The position numbers were made by a program, and so were the translations under genes. Of a stretch of DNA of 60,772 nucleotides, positions 34,503-44,001 are shown piece after piece (positions within the stretch are counted from its first letter, which is position 1; every line of letters begins with the position of its first letter). Location of the stretch: NCBI GenBank assembly GCA_035270785.1, contig DATESN010000045.1, forward strand, positions 1-60,772, in the 5' to 3' direction. This DNA comes from DATESN01 sp035270785 (GTDB lineage: Bacteria > Bacillota > Clostridia > Lachnospirales > Lachnospiraceae). The notes below the pieces were generated by a model, which was given only the letters and a program-made list of their open reading frames with translations, was not told the origin of the DNA and did no database searches.

Positions 34503-35135
34503 TTATTTTATCGTTCTAACTATTTCATAATCTTCAATATATTTTATTAATAATTTTATGGTACCATCGACTCCCAAAATACTACTATTAATCGTTAAAT
34601 CATAACTATCTGCTTTGCCCCATTTTTTTGAGGAATAATAATTATAGTAATTTTTGCGTTGTTTATCTTTTTTATTTATCATTTCTTTCGCTTTTTGTTC
34701 TGTTAATTGATATTTAACCATAATACGTTCTATTTTTGTTTTTTGATCCCCATGAATGAAGATATGTAAACAATCCTTTTGTTCCGCCAATGCGTAGTCC
34801 GCACATCTTCCAACAATAACACAAGGTCCTTCGCTTGCAATCTTTTTAATCGTATCAAATTGAGCCAAAAAAACCTTATGACTCAGTGGCATATCTACAA
34901 AGGATGATGCATTATAACCAAAAGAATAGGTATCCATTACTAAATTATAGAGAAACGAATTGGTTGGTCTTTCATCAAGATCTTCAATCATTTCTTCACA
35001 AAACCCACTTTCTTTTGCGGCCCTTGTTAGTAATTCCTTATCATAACACTTTATATCAAAATGTTCCGCTATCTTTTCTCCAATTTCTCTTCCCGCAGAT
35101 CCAAATTGCCTGCCTATTGTTATAATTGTATTCAT
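34503..35135 (-). CDS. Cytidylate kinase-like family protein
   Basis: The 210-aa protein begins IITIGRQFGSAGREIGEKIA, the P-loop-like start of the Cytidylate_kin2 family, followed by YDKELLTRAAKESG and the RCADYAL and GDQKTKIERI parts. It may phosphorylate CMP or another small substrate; family members are poorly studied. It has its own promoter at 35231-35259. Confidence 0.82.
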   Translation of the reverse strand: MNTIITIGRQFGSAGREIGEKIAEHFDIKCYDKELLTRAAKESGFCEEMIEDLDERPTNSFLYNLVMDTYSFGYNASSFVDMPLSHKVFLAQFDTIKKIASEGPCVIVGRCADYALAEQKDCLHIFIHGDQKTKIERIMVKYQLTEQKAKEMINKKDKQRKNYYNYYSSKKWGKADSYDLTINSSILGVDGTIKLLIKYIEDYEIVRTIK

Positions 35136-35230
35136 ATCATACGCCCCATTTCTCTATTCGAAGTATCATTACTCCGATTATTTTTATTAATATACTAAAT
35201 ATATACGACAAAATAGTTGTTATTACATAT

Positions 35231-35259
35231 ATTATATATAATTTCATATTATTAATCAA
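35231..35259 (-). promoter_or_regulatory. Promoter for the cytidylate kinase-like gene
   Basis: On the minus strand TTGATT (35254-35259) and TATAAT (35231-35236) are 17 bases apart. About 95 bases lie before the gene. Confidence 0.7.
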
Positions 35260-35290
35260 CAAAGTAAAAAAACAATTTTAATTTCTATAA

Positions 35291-36205
35291 TTATTTTAAA
35301 ACATCCAGTAACTTTTCGAAATAATCAGGCAAAGGAGCTTCTATTTCCATATATTCTTTGGTCCTTGGATGAATAAATCCTAGCGTCATGGCATGTAAAG
35401 TTTGTCCATTAAGCGTAGTAAAGGGGCTTTTCAAATTACCATATGTTACATCGCCTAACAAAGGGTGATTAATGCTAGTCATGTGAACTCGAATCTGATG
35501 AGTACGTCCAGTTTCTAACTGACATTCTACATATGCAAACTTTTCAAATTGCTGAAGCACTTTATAATGGGTAATGGCTTCTTTTCCCAAACGAACATTC
35601 ATAGCCATTTTTTTACGATCATTTGGATGCCTTCCTATTGTACCTATAATAGTTCCTTCCAAAACATCAAAATTACCATGTACGATTGCCCTATATTTTC
35701 TAACAATTGTGTGTTCTTTTAATTGTCTTGAAATATCATTATGTGAAAAATCATTTTTACATACAATGACAGAACCTGTTGTATCTTTATCTATACGATG
35801 AACGATACCAGGTCTCATAACCCCATTAATACCCGATAATTGACCTTTACAATGATACATCAATCCATTAACCATAGTTCCATTATAATGGCCAATAGAA
35901 GGGTGAACTACCATACCCTTTGGTTTATTTACAATCAAAAGATCCTCATCTTCATATAAAATAGTTAAGGAAATATCTTCTGCTTCTATATTGGGATATA
36001 TGGAATCAGGAAGTAAAAAGATAATTTCATCATCTTCTTTTACTCTATAATTTGCTTTCACAACAGTCCCATTTACAGTGATATTTTCCTCTTTCATTAA
36101 TTTTTGAATATAAGATCGAGAAATATCTTCATTCAATATGCTGACGTATTTATCAATTCTTTCTCCATCTTGTTCGTTCGTAACTCTAAATTTTAATTCA
36201 TTCAT
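35291..36205 (-). CDS. rluD: Large-subunit pseudouridine synthase RluD-like
   Basis: The 304-aa enzyme isomerises uridines of 23S rRNA. An N-terminal S4 RNA-binding domain (about 1-70, RIDKYVSILNEDISRSYIQK) precedes the catalytic core with HRIDKDTTGSVIV, whose Asp is the catalytic residue. Further conserved are GRTHQIRVHM and HPLLGD. RluD-type specificity is assumed from family; RluA-like relatives exist. It is the second-last gene of a run with lspA and aroB. Confidence 0.92.
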   Translation of the reverse strand: MNELKFRVTNEQDGERIDKYVSILNEDISRSYIQKLMKEENITVNGTVVKANYRVKEDDEIIFLLPDSIYPNIEAEDISLTILYEDEDLLIVNKPKGMVVHPSIGHYNGTMVNGLMYHCKGQLSGINGVMRPGIVHRIDKDTTGSVIVCKNDFSHNDISRQLKEHTIVRKYRAIVHGNFDVLEGTIIGTIGRHPNDRKKMAMNVRLGKEAITHYKVLQQFEKFAYVECQLETGRTHQIRVHMTSINHPLLGDVTYGNLKSPFTTLNGQTLHAMTLGFIHPRTKEYMEIEAPLPDYFEKLLDVLK

Positions 36206-36249
36206 AATAAGATCACTTCACACCAATCCACATGCTTTAACATATTTAT

Positions 36250-36786
36250 TTATTTTATTTGACGATACCTTTTTTGTTTCATATTTAAAAAGCTAAAATC
36301 ATCCTCTTTATATACAAAAATAATAATAAGTACAATGAGAACAGTTGCAACGGTAACATAAATATCTGCAACATTGAAAATAGGAAAATTAATTAATTTA
36401 AAGTAAAAAAAATCAACTACATAATCATAACGAATACGATCAATCATATTTCCAATAGCTCCTGAAGCAATCATAATAAGAGATAGATGTAGAACATTGT
36501 ATTTCTTATGATCAGGTGTTTTAAATAATACATACGATATAATAAATAAGATTGCTACTGCTACAAATATGAAAAATATTTTTTGATTTTGTAACATGCC
36601 AAATGCCGCTCCGCTATTTTCTAAATAGTGTAATTCGAAAACTTTATGTATAATTTCGAAAGGTTCTTGATCTTTTAGTTTGACAACAGCTAGATATTTC
36701 GTAATTTGATCTAATGCAATTAATAGGATTAAAAATAATATATCTATAATCATCCATTTTAACTTGTGTTTACTCATACTTGTCAC
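36250..36786 (-). CDS. lspA: Lipoprotein signal peptidase
   Basis: This 178-aa membrane aspartyl protease matures lipoproteins, of which several are encoded here. Four helices are visible, with LENSGAAFGML and the catalytic Asps in GNMIDRIRYDYVVDFF and FNVADIYV. The first codon is GTG, adjoining the aroB stop; an ATG three codons on is an alternative. 44 bases separate it from rluD. Confidence 0.93.
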   Translation of the reverse strand: MTSMSKHKLKWMIIDILFLILLIALDQITKYLAVVKLKDQEPFEIIHKVFELHYLENSGAAFGMLQNQKIFFIFVAVAILFIISYVLFKTPDHKKYNVLHLSLIMIASGAIGNMIDRIRYDYVVDFFYFKLINFPIFNVADIYVTVATVLIVLIIIFVYKEDDFSFLNMKQKRYRQIK

Positions 36787-37887
36787 CTACATTCCTTCTA
36801 CATAATAAATTTCATTTACGGCGTCAAGGATTTCTTCATCCGTAATCGTATTATCAATAAACGCTTTACCTATCTTTTTCAAAAGTACAAATTTTATGTT
36901 ACCTGATTCCATCTTTTTGTCAGACTTTGTAAGTTCAACAATTTTAACCAGATCCAAATCTATGATGGAAATAGGTAAATTAAAAGGAACAAACATATCT
37001 CTGATTTCGTAATACTCATCCTTAGAAAGATACTCTTTCTTCCATGATAGATAAGCCGACGCAACGCATCCTAATGCTACGCATTCCCCATGCAACAATG
37101 TGAAATTCATATACTTTTCAATTGCATGACCTATTGTATGTCCGAAGTTTAGTAGTGCCCTATCTCCTTGTTCCATGGGGTCTTTTTCTACAACTAATTT
37201 TTTAATCACATTACTGCGATATATCATCTCAAACATGGTTTCAAAATCTCTATCACAAATTTCATACATATTACTAATAAGCCACTCATAATAAATAGCA
37301 TCCTTAATTAATCCATGCTTAAGGATTTCTCCCATTCCAGCAAAATATTGTCTATCATCTAAATCCTTTAATGTGGATACATTCATATAAACGAGTTTCG
37401 GCATATAAAATGCACCTACCATATTTTTATATTGATTAAAATCCACCCCCGTTTTACCACCAATAGAACTATCTACTTGGGCTAATAGCGTTGTTGGTAT
37501 TTGCACAAAATCAATCCCTCTTAAATAAGTTGCAGCGGTATAACCACATAAATCTCCAACAACTCCACCACCTATTGCTAAGAGAATATCTTTTCGTTCT
37601 ATCTTTTCTTTGATTAAAAAAGTATATAAATCTTTCACCGTGTCCAAGGTTTTATTTTTTTCTCCTGGCGGGAAGGAAAAAATAATAACTTCCTTACATG
37701 AATTTACTAAAATTTCTTTGATTTGTTGTCCATACAGTTTTTCTACATTGGTATCTGTTACGATACATAACTTTTTATTACTTATCTCAAATGGTTGTAA
37801 CTCTATTGGTAACTGATCAAAACTATCATGGTATACAATGTCATAACTAGGTTTTTTATTAAAAGAAACGGATAATCGTTGGTCCAT
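36787..37887 (-). CDS. aroB: 3-dehydroquinate synthase
   Basis: AroB converts DAHP to 3-dehydroquinate in the shikimate pathway. The 366-aa protein has the NAD and Zn blocks PPGEKNKTLDTV, GGGVVGDLCGYTAATYLRG, TTLLAQVDSSIGGKTGVDF and the zinc ligands in LNFGHTIGHAIE with HGECVALG. It directly abuts lspA. Confidence 0.96.
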   Translation of the reverse strand: MDQRLSVSFNKKPSYDIVYHDSFDQLPIELQPFEISNKKLCIVTDTNVEKLYGQQIKEILVNSCKEVIIFSFPPGEKNKTLDTVKDLYTFLIKEKIERKDILLAIGGGVVGDLCGYTAATYLRGIDFVQIPTTLLAQVDSSIGGKTGVDFNQYKNMVGAFYMPKLVYMNVSTLKDLDDRQYFAGMGEILKHGLIKDAIYYEWLISNMYEICDRDFETMFEMIYRSNVIKKLVVEKDPMEQGDRALLNFGHTIGHAIEKYMNFTLLHGECVALGCVASAYLSWKKEYLSKDEYYEIRDMFVPFNLPISIIDLDLVKIVELTKSDKKMESGNIKFVLLKKIGKAFIDNTITDEEILDAVNEIYYVEGM

Positions 37888-37921
37888 TTTGTTCTCCTGA
37901 ATTTTATTTTATATCTTTTAC

Positions 37922-37956
37922 GTAAAACTTCCCGCAATTAAAAAGCGGGAAGTCAT
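37922..37956 (-). terminator. Terminator of the sepF unit
   Basis: On the minus strand ACTTCCCGC (37945-37953) pairs with GCGGGAAGT (37927-37935), followed by TTTTACGT. It lies downstream of sepF and before the aroB unit. Confidence 0.8.
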
Positions 37957-37975
37957 TGATATATGTATTTAATTT

Positions 37976-38467
37976 CTAAAAAGATGGTACATCAAAAGAG
38001 CCGTTTAGTATTTCTTGAAAATCACCTGATATATCAACGCTAGCTGGTGTGATTATAAAAATGTAGTGTGAAATCTTTTGCAGGTTTCCACTAATCGCAA
38101 AGCAGGATCCCGAAGTAAAATCAATAATTCTTTGAGCTATATCTACATCTAATCCTTCTAAATTAAGGACAACAGTTCTGCTTGCTAAAAGTGTTTCTGT
38201 AATTTCTCTAGCATCCTCCACGGAAGTAGGCTTGATTACACAGACTTCCATACCATTTGCATTTGTCCTACGTGCTTGACGCATAGGAGTGACTTTTGGT
38301 GTTAACTTTTGTCTTGGACTTTCTTCCTCTTCTTCTTGCATGTCTCTAAAAGATGCCTTTTTTGCCTTTTCCTCAACGATAGGATCTTCTTCATCATAAT
38401 AATCATCATATCTTTCATCTTCATCGTTTAGTTTCATATAGTTTAAAAACTTGTCCATTACTCCCAT
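37976..38467 (-). CDS. sepF: Cell division protein SepF
   Basis: SepF bundles and anchors FtsZ at the division site. I start at 38467 (MGVMDKFLNYMKL), preceded by AAGGAGA; a frame six codons longer exists. The 163-aa protein has an amphipathic N-terminal helix (membrane anchor), an acidic linker with many Glu residues, and the C-terminal domain (PTSVEDAREITETLL, VVLNLEGLD, DIAQRIIDFTSG). Twelve bases downstream of the yggS gene, as in many Gram-positives. Confidence 0.95.
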   Translation of the reverse strand: MGVMDKFLNYMKLNDEDERYDDYYDEEDPIVEEKAKKASFRDMQEEEEESPRQKLTPKVTPMRQARRTNANGMEVCVIKPTSVEDAREITETLLASRTVVLNLEGLDVDIAQRIIDFTSGSCFAISGNLQKISHYIFIITPASVDISGDFQEILNGSFDVPSF

Positions 38468-38496
38468 AATGCTCTCCTTATACACTTATATTATAT

Positions 38497-39189
38497 TTAA
38501 ATTGAATATTGTCGATCTCCAAATATACCTGTCCCAATTCTAACAAAAGTAGATCCTTCTTCCACTGCGATCTCGTAATCTCCAGTCATACCCATAGAAA
38601 GTGCATTCATACTTACATTATCAATGTTTTTTTTCATTGTGTCAACTGCTAAATCATGCAATTTCACAAAGTATTGTCTGTTATATTCACCGTTTTCTAC
38701 ATTTGGTGCAATAGCCATTAAACCAGCAATGGAGAGATTGGGTAACTCAGATACCTTTTCTATAAAATTCATTGCTTTTTCCTTTTTCACTCCAAATTTT
38801 GAAATTTCATCAGCAATATTAACTTCTATCAATATGTTCACGTTAACATTTTTTTTAATCGCTTCCTTACTAATAACTTCTGCTAAGCGATACGAATCAA
38901 CACTATGAATGTAAGCAACTTTATCAATAATATATTTCACTTTATTTGTTTGTAAATGTCCAATCATGTGCCATTTTATATCTTTAGGAAGCAATTCATA
39001 CTTATCTACTAGTTCCTGCACTTTATTTTCACCAAAATTTCTACAGCCACACTGGTATGCCTCTTGTATCATTTCAACTGGTTTTGTCTTGCTTACGGCA
39101 ATTAATGTAACCTTCGACATTTCCCTATTTGATTTTATGCACGCTTCTTCTATTTTCTTTTCTACAAAGTTAAAATTATCTTTAATCAA
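38497..39189 (-). CDS. PLP homeostasis protein, YggS/YlmE family
   Basis: The 230-aa fold-type III PLP-binding protein regulates free pyridoxal phosphate and amino acids. The PLP lysine is in VTLIAVSKTKP (near residue 34); FGENKVQE, HMIGHLQTNK and LSMGMTGDYEIAV are the other family blocks. It sits between the HlyD-like gene and sepF, the division-cluster position known in Firmicutes. Confidence 0.94.
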   Translation of the reverse strand: MIKDNFNFVEKKIEEACIKSNREMSKVTLIAVSKTKPVEMIQEAYQCGCRNFGENKVQELVDKYELLPKDIKWHMIGHLQTNKVKYIIDKVAYIHSVDSYRLAEVISKEAIKKNVNVNILIEVNIADEISKFGVKKEKAMNFIEKVSELPNLSIAGLMAIAPNVENGEYNRQYFVKLHDLAVDTMKKNIDNVSMNALSMGMTGDYEIAVEEGSTFVRIGTGIFGDRQYSI

Positions 39190-39212
39190 ATTAACACTTC
39201 CTTTTATCTTTA

Positions 39213-40604
39213 TTAATATATAAAATCATCTTCATTTACTGTGGTTGCATCCAACACAATATAATCATAAACATTCAAACCATATGTGGTGTTTGGTTTC
39301 ACTATAGAATATTCTTCGTTTTCATATAAAATATTGACTTGTTTAAAATCAGCATAACCTTTATTTATATTATAAACACCTATTAAAGTTCCTCTTTTAC
39401 TAATCGTATAAACTTCGTTAGAATCATTTAAGATAAGTCTATCTCCAATTCGAAGTGACGATTGATCAACATAATATTCCTTACCGCTAGAATTATAGAT
39501 AGAAACTTCAACAAATTCTACCGTATGATTTCCATTTTCATCAAATATTTCTCTTGATACACCTTTTGAGCCCTTTGCACCGCCTAGAGATATATATTCC
39601 GATGGTATTAAATAGAACTCTTTTTCAACAATGGATGATCGTGGAATCTTTAAACCTGTATCATCATCTGTAATTAATTCTATATCTACAAATCGATCTG
39701 TTGCAAAGGTAATCATTGAATTATTAAATGTTAGAACCGCATAAACTCCATCTGCATTATTAATGATTTCCAAATTAGCCCATGATTGATTCTGATTTTT
39801 TAAAAACTTCACTTTAACATATGTTTCATCCTTTAATTGAGACACACTTTCCTTATTAAGAGGAATAACCAAAGACCAATTTTCACTTAACGATAGTTTG
39901 TATGTGGCATCACCTGGTTCCACAAGTTCATTATTAATCAATGGAGCTTTTATATAATCTTTTGTTTCAAAACAATCAGCACTCACTTCACCTACTGTTA
40001 AGTCCTCATATCCATCCAGTGAATATGTTATTATTCCAGATTTGGGAGCATAGCAAAAATTCACCAAATCTTGTATCCCGGAAGAGTTTAAAATATCAAT
40101 ATTTTCTAATGCATTTGCATTGGCAAGCTTTAGTACCGTACCTTGAACATTTCTTTTAAAGTCATAAACCTTTTGAAATTCATTGTCCTTAAATTGATAT
40201 TGAAATCCAACAATTTCTGTTTTTAATTCCATTAAATCATCGGAACTTAAGCTATTTTCACCTAAGTTATCCGAATTAAGTAAATCAGCTAATTTTCCAC
40301 TTTCATCTACCGTATAGACCAAATTACCATATGCAACACGTTCGCCTTCTCTAGCATAATAATTAATATAACCAGAATTTTCACTATAAACAACATCTTC
40401 TTCTCTTATAGCAATTCCTTTAAAAATATTGGATTTGGATAAGGAACCATTTTTAACTTCGTAACCAACGATATGATCCGTTCTCATATATAAAAACACA
40501 CAAATAATGATATAGATAAAAATCATACCAAAAATAACTAAGCCTATATTGATATTTAATGGCCTTCTATATTTTTTAATTTTAGCTGGTCTTCTATTTG
40601 ACAA
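39213..40604 (-). CDS. HlyD-like membrane-fusion-type protein
   Basis: The 463-aa protein has a basic cytoplasmic start, one membrane helix at about residues 18-38 and a large outside part. The outside part includes a half-barrel biotinyl-lipoyl-like segment (SGYINYYAREGERVAYGNLV). It is annotated by eye as HlyD-family. No ABC transporter partner is adjacent, so a role in the division cluster (upstream of yggS-sepF) is possible but unproved. Other than the anchor and this segment I can see no catalytic motif. Confidence 0.72.
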   Translation of the reverse strand: MSNRRPAKIKKYRRPLNINIGLVIFGMIFIYIIICVFLYMRTDHIVGYEVKNGSLSKSNIFKGIAIREEDVVYSENSGYINYYAREGERVAYGNLVYTVDESGKLADLLNSDNLGENSLSSDDLMELKTEIVGFQYQFKDNEFQKVYDFKRNVQGTVLKLANANALENIDILNSSGIQDLVNFCYAPKSGIITYSLDGYEDLTVGEVSADCFETKDYIKAPLINNELVEPGDATYKLSLSENWSLVIPLNKESVSQLKDETYVKVKFLKNQNQSWANLEIINNADGVYAVLTFNNSMITFATDRFVDIELITDDDTGLKIPRSSIVEKEFYLIPSEYISLGGAKGSKGVSREIFDENGNHTVEFVEVSIYNSSGKEYYVDQSSLRIGDRLILNDSNEVYTISKRGTLIGVYNINKGYADFKQVNILYENEEYSIVKPNTTYGLNVYDYIVLDATTVNEDDFIY

Positions 40605-40631
40605 AAAAGTCGCCTCCCATATTCTATTTCA

Positions 40632-40658
40632 TAAAAAAACCCCGGAGAGTATCCGAGG
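40632..40658 (-). terminator. Terminator of the small P-loop gene
   Basis: On the minus strand CCTCGGA pairs with TCCGGGG (one wobble pair) around five bases and is followed by seven Ts. Confidence 0.85.
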
Positions 40659-40668
40659 CCTATAGGTA

Positions 40669-41088
40669 TTAAAGAGATACAATGACTTTTGATTTTAAAA
40701 CTTCTGGAAGTTCCTTTTCATCCAAAGAAATACTTAGAATAAAATCAACTTTAAACTTCTGGCTTAATTGTTCAAGTTTATTTAAAACGTTGGTAATATC
40801 AATTCCTTCTAAACATGCGATTTTCAAGAAGCTATCAAAATACATTTGCTGTAAATCGTGATCTTGAGAAATAATACCACTAATAAAACCAACCATTTCA
40901 TCACTACTTGAAATTATGTATTCCGTTACATCAATAAGCCTTACCTTGTTATTTAACTCATACATATGTTTTGTACTTTTATCTAAATATGCTATATTTC
41001 CCGTTACTTTTTTTACTTCCTCATTTACTTTATCTAATAGATACTTAGTCTTTCCTTTTCCTTTATTACCTACTATTAATTGAATCAT
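40669..41088 (-). CDS. Small P-loop ATP-binding protein, unknown
   Basis: The 139-aa protein starts MIQLIVGNKGKGKTKYLLDK, a clear Walker A (GNKGKGKT, residues 7-14). The C-terminus has the hydrophobic strand VDFILSISLDEKELP, a candidate Walker B. I do not recognise the family. It stands alone, with its own strong promoter (41173-41201) and terminator. Confidence 0.72.
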   Translation of the reverse strand: MIQLIVGNKGKGKTKYLLDKVNEEVKKVTGNIAYLDKSTKHMYELNNKVRLIDVTEYIISSSDEMVGFISGIISQDHDLQQMYFDSFLKIACLEGIDITNVLNKLEQLSQKFKVDFILSISLDEKELPEVLKSKVIVSL

Positions 41089-41172
41089 CGAAAACCCTCC
41101 TAAAGTAAATTGATAAGAACAAAGATCAGAAACAAGTTAAAACATAGATTGAAATTAGTATTACTTATTCAT

Positions 41173-41201
41173 ATTATATTAGAAATAATGTTAAAAAACA
41201 A
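41173..41201 (-). promoter_or_regulatory. Promoter of the small P-loop gene
   Basis: On the minus strand TTGTTT (41196-41201) and TATAAT (41173-41178) are 17 bases apart, about 85 bases before the gene. Confidence 0.72.
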
Positions 41202-41204
41202 CCT

Positions 41205-42188
41205 CTAATTATATATTTCATCCAATAAATCAGTCATTTCCGAATATATAATAGCTCTTTCTTTCGAACAAAGAATTACAGAAATAAAGGGGTTGCCCGA
41301 AATGTCTTTTGTAAGAAGAATTAAGCAATTCCCTGCAGCATTTGTAGTGCCCGTTTTCCCTCCTATTACTGTCACCTTTTCGGGTGCATCATAGGTTCCA
41401 TTTAAAAATAAATTGGTGGTCTTAAAAGACATATCTACTGGTTTTCCATTTTTATCTGTATAAACTGTGCTATAGGAATTCATATGTATAATTTCATTAA
41501 ATAAATCATAATTTATTGCTTCATTAAATATCAAATATAAATCATAGGCTGTTATATAGTGATTATCTTCTGATAAACCATGAGGGTTTACAAAGTGTGA
41601 TTTCGTTGCACCTAAAAGAAGTGCTTCTTCATTCATCATTTCAGCAAATCCTTCCACACTACCACCAATATGTTCCGCAATTAAAATACCCGCATCGTTT
41701 GCAGAATGAATTAAAAGGGCATGAAGTGCCTGATCTAGTGTTAACTGATCGCCTTCTTTTAAGCCACAAACTTGGGCACCTACTTCATTGATTTTCACAT
41801 TGGGAGACGCGATTATAACATCTTCCATATTACCATATTTTAATGCAACCAAAGCAGTCATAATCTTGGTTAAGCTAGCAGGATATAAGGTGGAATGAAT
41901 ATTTTTTGCATAAATCACTTCACCTGTATTAATATTAAATAAACCTGCGGCTGTAGCACCCATATTTACCGAAGTATCTGTCATAACATCGGAAGCTGTG
42001 ACACACAAATTAGAAGCAAACGAATCCGCTACTTCAAGTGAGTTTTTATTTACAATTCGATAACTACTAACAGGGTAATCAGGATTATATTCCATCTTGA
42101 TTGTTTGTTTGGAACATCCAGTTAGAAAAAAACTTACTATTAGTAGCATCCATAATATATTCGTTGTTCTTTTATTTGTACATCTCAC
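41205..42188 (-). CDS. dacA: D-alanyl-D-alanine carboxypeptidase, lipoprotein
   Basis: This low-molecular-mass penicillin-binding protein trims peptidoglycan stem peptides. The 327-aa protein has a lipoprotein signal ending LTGC (residue 25), unusual among DacA types that use a C-terminal anchor. Active motifs are S-L-T-K (YPASLTKIM), S-A-N (HSANDAG) and K-T-G (GGKTGTTNAAG). It overlaps the upstream mgsA by 17 bases and is the last gene of the mre-min-rod unit. Confidence 0.92.
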   Translation of the reverse strand: MRCTNKRTTNILWMLLIVSFFLTGCSKQTIKMEYNPDYPVSSYRIVNKNSLEVADSFASNLCVTASDVMTDTSVNMGATAAGLFNINTGEVIYAKNIHSTLYPASLTKIMTALVALKYGNMEDVIIASPNVKINEVGAQVCGLKEGDQLTLDQALHALLIHSANDAGILIAEHIGGSVEGFAEMMNEEALLLGATKSHFVNPHGLSEDNHYITAYDLYLIFNEAINYDLFNEIIHMNSYSTVYTDKNGKPVDMSFKTTNLFLNGTYDAPEKVTVIGGKTGTTNAAGNCLILLTKDISGNPFISVILCSKERAIIYSEMTDLLDEIYN

Positions 42189-42567
42189 GCCACTCTAGGT
42201 CTCCTCTATCAAGGGATTTTATCAATAATTCCGCAGAAGCTAAATTGGTAGCTAACGGTATATTATGTGTATCACAAATTTTAACAAGATTATTCACGTC
42301 AGGTTCATGAGATTTTGGATTGAGAGGATCTCTTAGAAAAATAACTAGATCCATTTGATTATGCTCAATCTGTGCACCAATTTGCTGTTCTCCCCCTAGA
42401 TGACCTGCTAAAAACTTATGAATGCTTAAATTCGTTACTTCTTCAATCAGTCGACCTGTCGTGCCAGTTGCAAACAATTCATTCTTACTCAAAATACCCC
42501 TATAAGCAATACAAAAGTTTTGCATTAATTTCTTTTTTGCATCATGTGAAATAAGTGCAATATTCAT
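42172..42567 (-). CDS. mgsA: Methylglyoxal synthase
   Basis: MgsA converts dihydroxyacetone phosphate to methylglyoxal, a bypass of lower glycolysis. The 131-aa protein has LFATGTTGRLIEE, HLGGEQQIGAQI and the phosphate and catalytic-Asp segment FLRDPLNPKSHEPDVNNLV, matching the family well. It is embedded between rodA and dacA, an odd place for a carbon enzyme. Confidence 0.94.
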   Translation of the reverse strand: MNIALISHDAKKKLMQNFCIAYRGILSKNELFATGTTGRLIEEVTNLSIHKFLAGHLGGEQQIGAQIEHNQMDLVIFLRDPLNPKSHEPDVNNLVKICDTHNIPLATNLASAELLIKSLDRGDLEWREMYK

Positions 42568-42582
42568 TTTATCATCTCCTTA

Positions 42583-43692
42583 CTATAATTTTTTAATACA
42601 TTGTAAACGAACATTTAATACAAATCCCATTCCAATGAAAATACTTACCAAAGAGGTAAGTCCTGCACTTATGAATGGCAAGGGAATTCCTGTGTTTGGT
42701 AACAATCCTGTTGCAACCGATATATTCATAAAACTTTGTACTCCAATAAGGATGGCAATCCCCGAGCAAATAAGCGTTCCCGAAAGATCTTTCGCTCTTC
42801 TAGCAACCATTATGCATTCTATTGTAATTGCCATGAGTAATAGTATGACAATACATCCGCCTACAAAACCCAATTCTTCACCAATAATAGCAAAAATAAA
42901 GTCTGTTTGAGGTGCTGAAATAAAATTACCATTTTTAACAGATCCAATTACATTGTTATTTAACCCTTTTCCAAATAGTTGCCCCGAACCAATTGCCATG
43001 ATAGCATTTGCTTGTTGGTATCCTTCTGCATTCGCATATCTTTCAGGTTGTAACCATGCTAAAATACGTGTCTGCTGATAATCCTTAATTAGATTTTGAT
43101 TGGGTTGTAAGATGATACTCATAAAAATAATTACAAGTGGAATGAATATTGCAAAAAAACTAATTACAATTTTATAACTTAATCCACCAATAAAAATAAT
43201 TGTTACAAGAATTACGATAATCATAATACTTGTAGATAAATCAGGCTGCATATAAATTAATAATAATGGTGGCAACAATAATAATATCATACTTCCAAGA
43301 ATCTTTAAAGTATTAAGCTTTTCTCTATGAACCATAATATATTGAGAGAAGAATAATATCAAAAATATTTTAGCCGTTTCAGAAGGTTGAAACTGAATTC
43401 CAAATAAACTCAACCAACGTTGCGCACCTCCTGCTTGACTACCCAGTATTTGAACAAGAAGTAACAATCCCAAATTGACTATATAGATAAGCCAATAAAG
43501 CTTTAAAAAGAAAGTATAATCAAAAAAAGAAAGTACTATCATCAGAAATATACCCAAAACAAGCCCCATAATTTGCTTGCTTTTATATATTTCATTAGCA
43601 CTACCAACAGCCAGAATTCCTATCACTGATATTGTAATGACTAGTATTATTAATTTAAAATCATAATCTCTAACTCTATATTTCTTTTTCAT
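42583..43692 (-). CDS. rodA: RodA, peptidoglycan glycosyltransferase (SEDS family)
   Basis: This 369-aa protein with about ten helices polymerises glycan strands for elongation together with PBP2. Conserved parts are GSQAGGAQRWLSLFGIQFQPSE, the periplasmic catalytic Asp region (QTDFIFAIIGEELGF), and PFISAGLTSL. It is 32 bases downstream of minE. Confidence 0.92.
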   Translation of the reverse strand: MKKKYRVRDYDFKLIILVITISVIGILAVGSANEIYKSKQIMGLVLGIFLMIVLSFFDYTFFLKLYWLIYIVNLGLLLLVQILGSQAGGAQRWLSLFGIQFQPSETAKIFLILFFSQYIMVHREKLNTLKILGSMILLLLPPLLLIYMQPDLSTSIMIIVILVTIIFIGGLSYKIVISFFAIFIPLVIIFMSIILQPNQNLIKDYQQTRILAWLQPERYANAEGYQQANAIMAIGSGQLFGKGLNNNVIGSVKNGNFISAPQTDFIFAIIGEELGFVGGCIVILLLMAITIECIMVARRAKDLSGTLICSGIAILIGVQSFMNISVATGLLPNTGIPLPFISAGLTSLVSIFIGMGFVLNVRLQCIKKL

Positions 43693-43723
43693 CGATTATC
43701 TCTCTTATTATAGTGTTTTTTCT

Positions 43724-43990
43724 CTATTTGTTTAAATCTAATATAGGCACATTAGCATATAGCGAAGGATTCTTCATATTTCGTCCTTTAGTCCCCGTTT
43801 TTGTAATTTGAATCTCCATACTTTTTGCATCAATTTTCATGTATTTTGAAATCACCTTTGCAATATCTGTTTTAATAAGTTCCATCATTTCTGGAGAACA
43901 ATTGATTCGATCGGATATTAGCAGTATTTTTAGCCTATCTTTGGCTATTTCACTTGTACTTTTTTTCTTTAAAACACGTAACATCTTCAT
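43724..43990 (-). CDS. minE: MinE, division-site topological specificity factor
   Basis: The 88-aa protein stimulates MinD ATPase. It has the N-terminal amphipathic membrane-targeting part (MKMLRVLKKKS), the MinD-binding segment (AKDRLKILLISDR) and the C-terminal dimer domain (LIKTDIAKVISKYMKID). It follows minD by 11 bases, giving a Min operon with MinE, an oscillating-type system. Confidence 0.94.
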   Translation of the reverse strand: MKMLRVLKKKSTSEIAKDRLKILLISDRINCSPEMMELIKTDIAKVISKYMKIDAKSMEIQITKTGTKGRNMKNPSLYANVPILDLNK

Positions 43991-44001
43991 GGCTAACCTC
44001 C

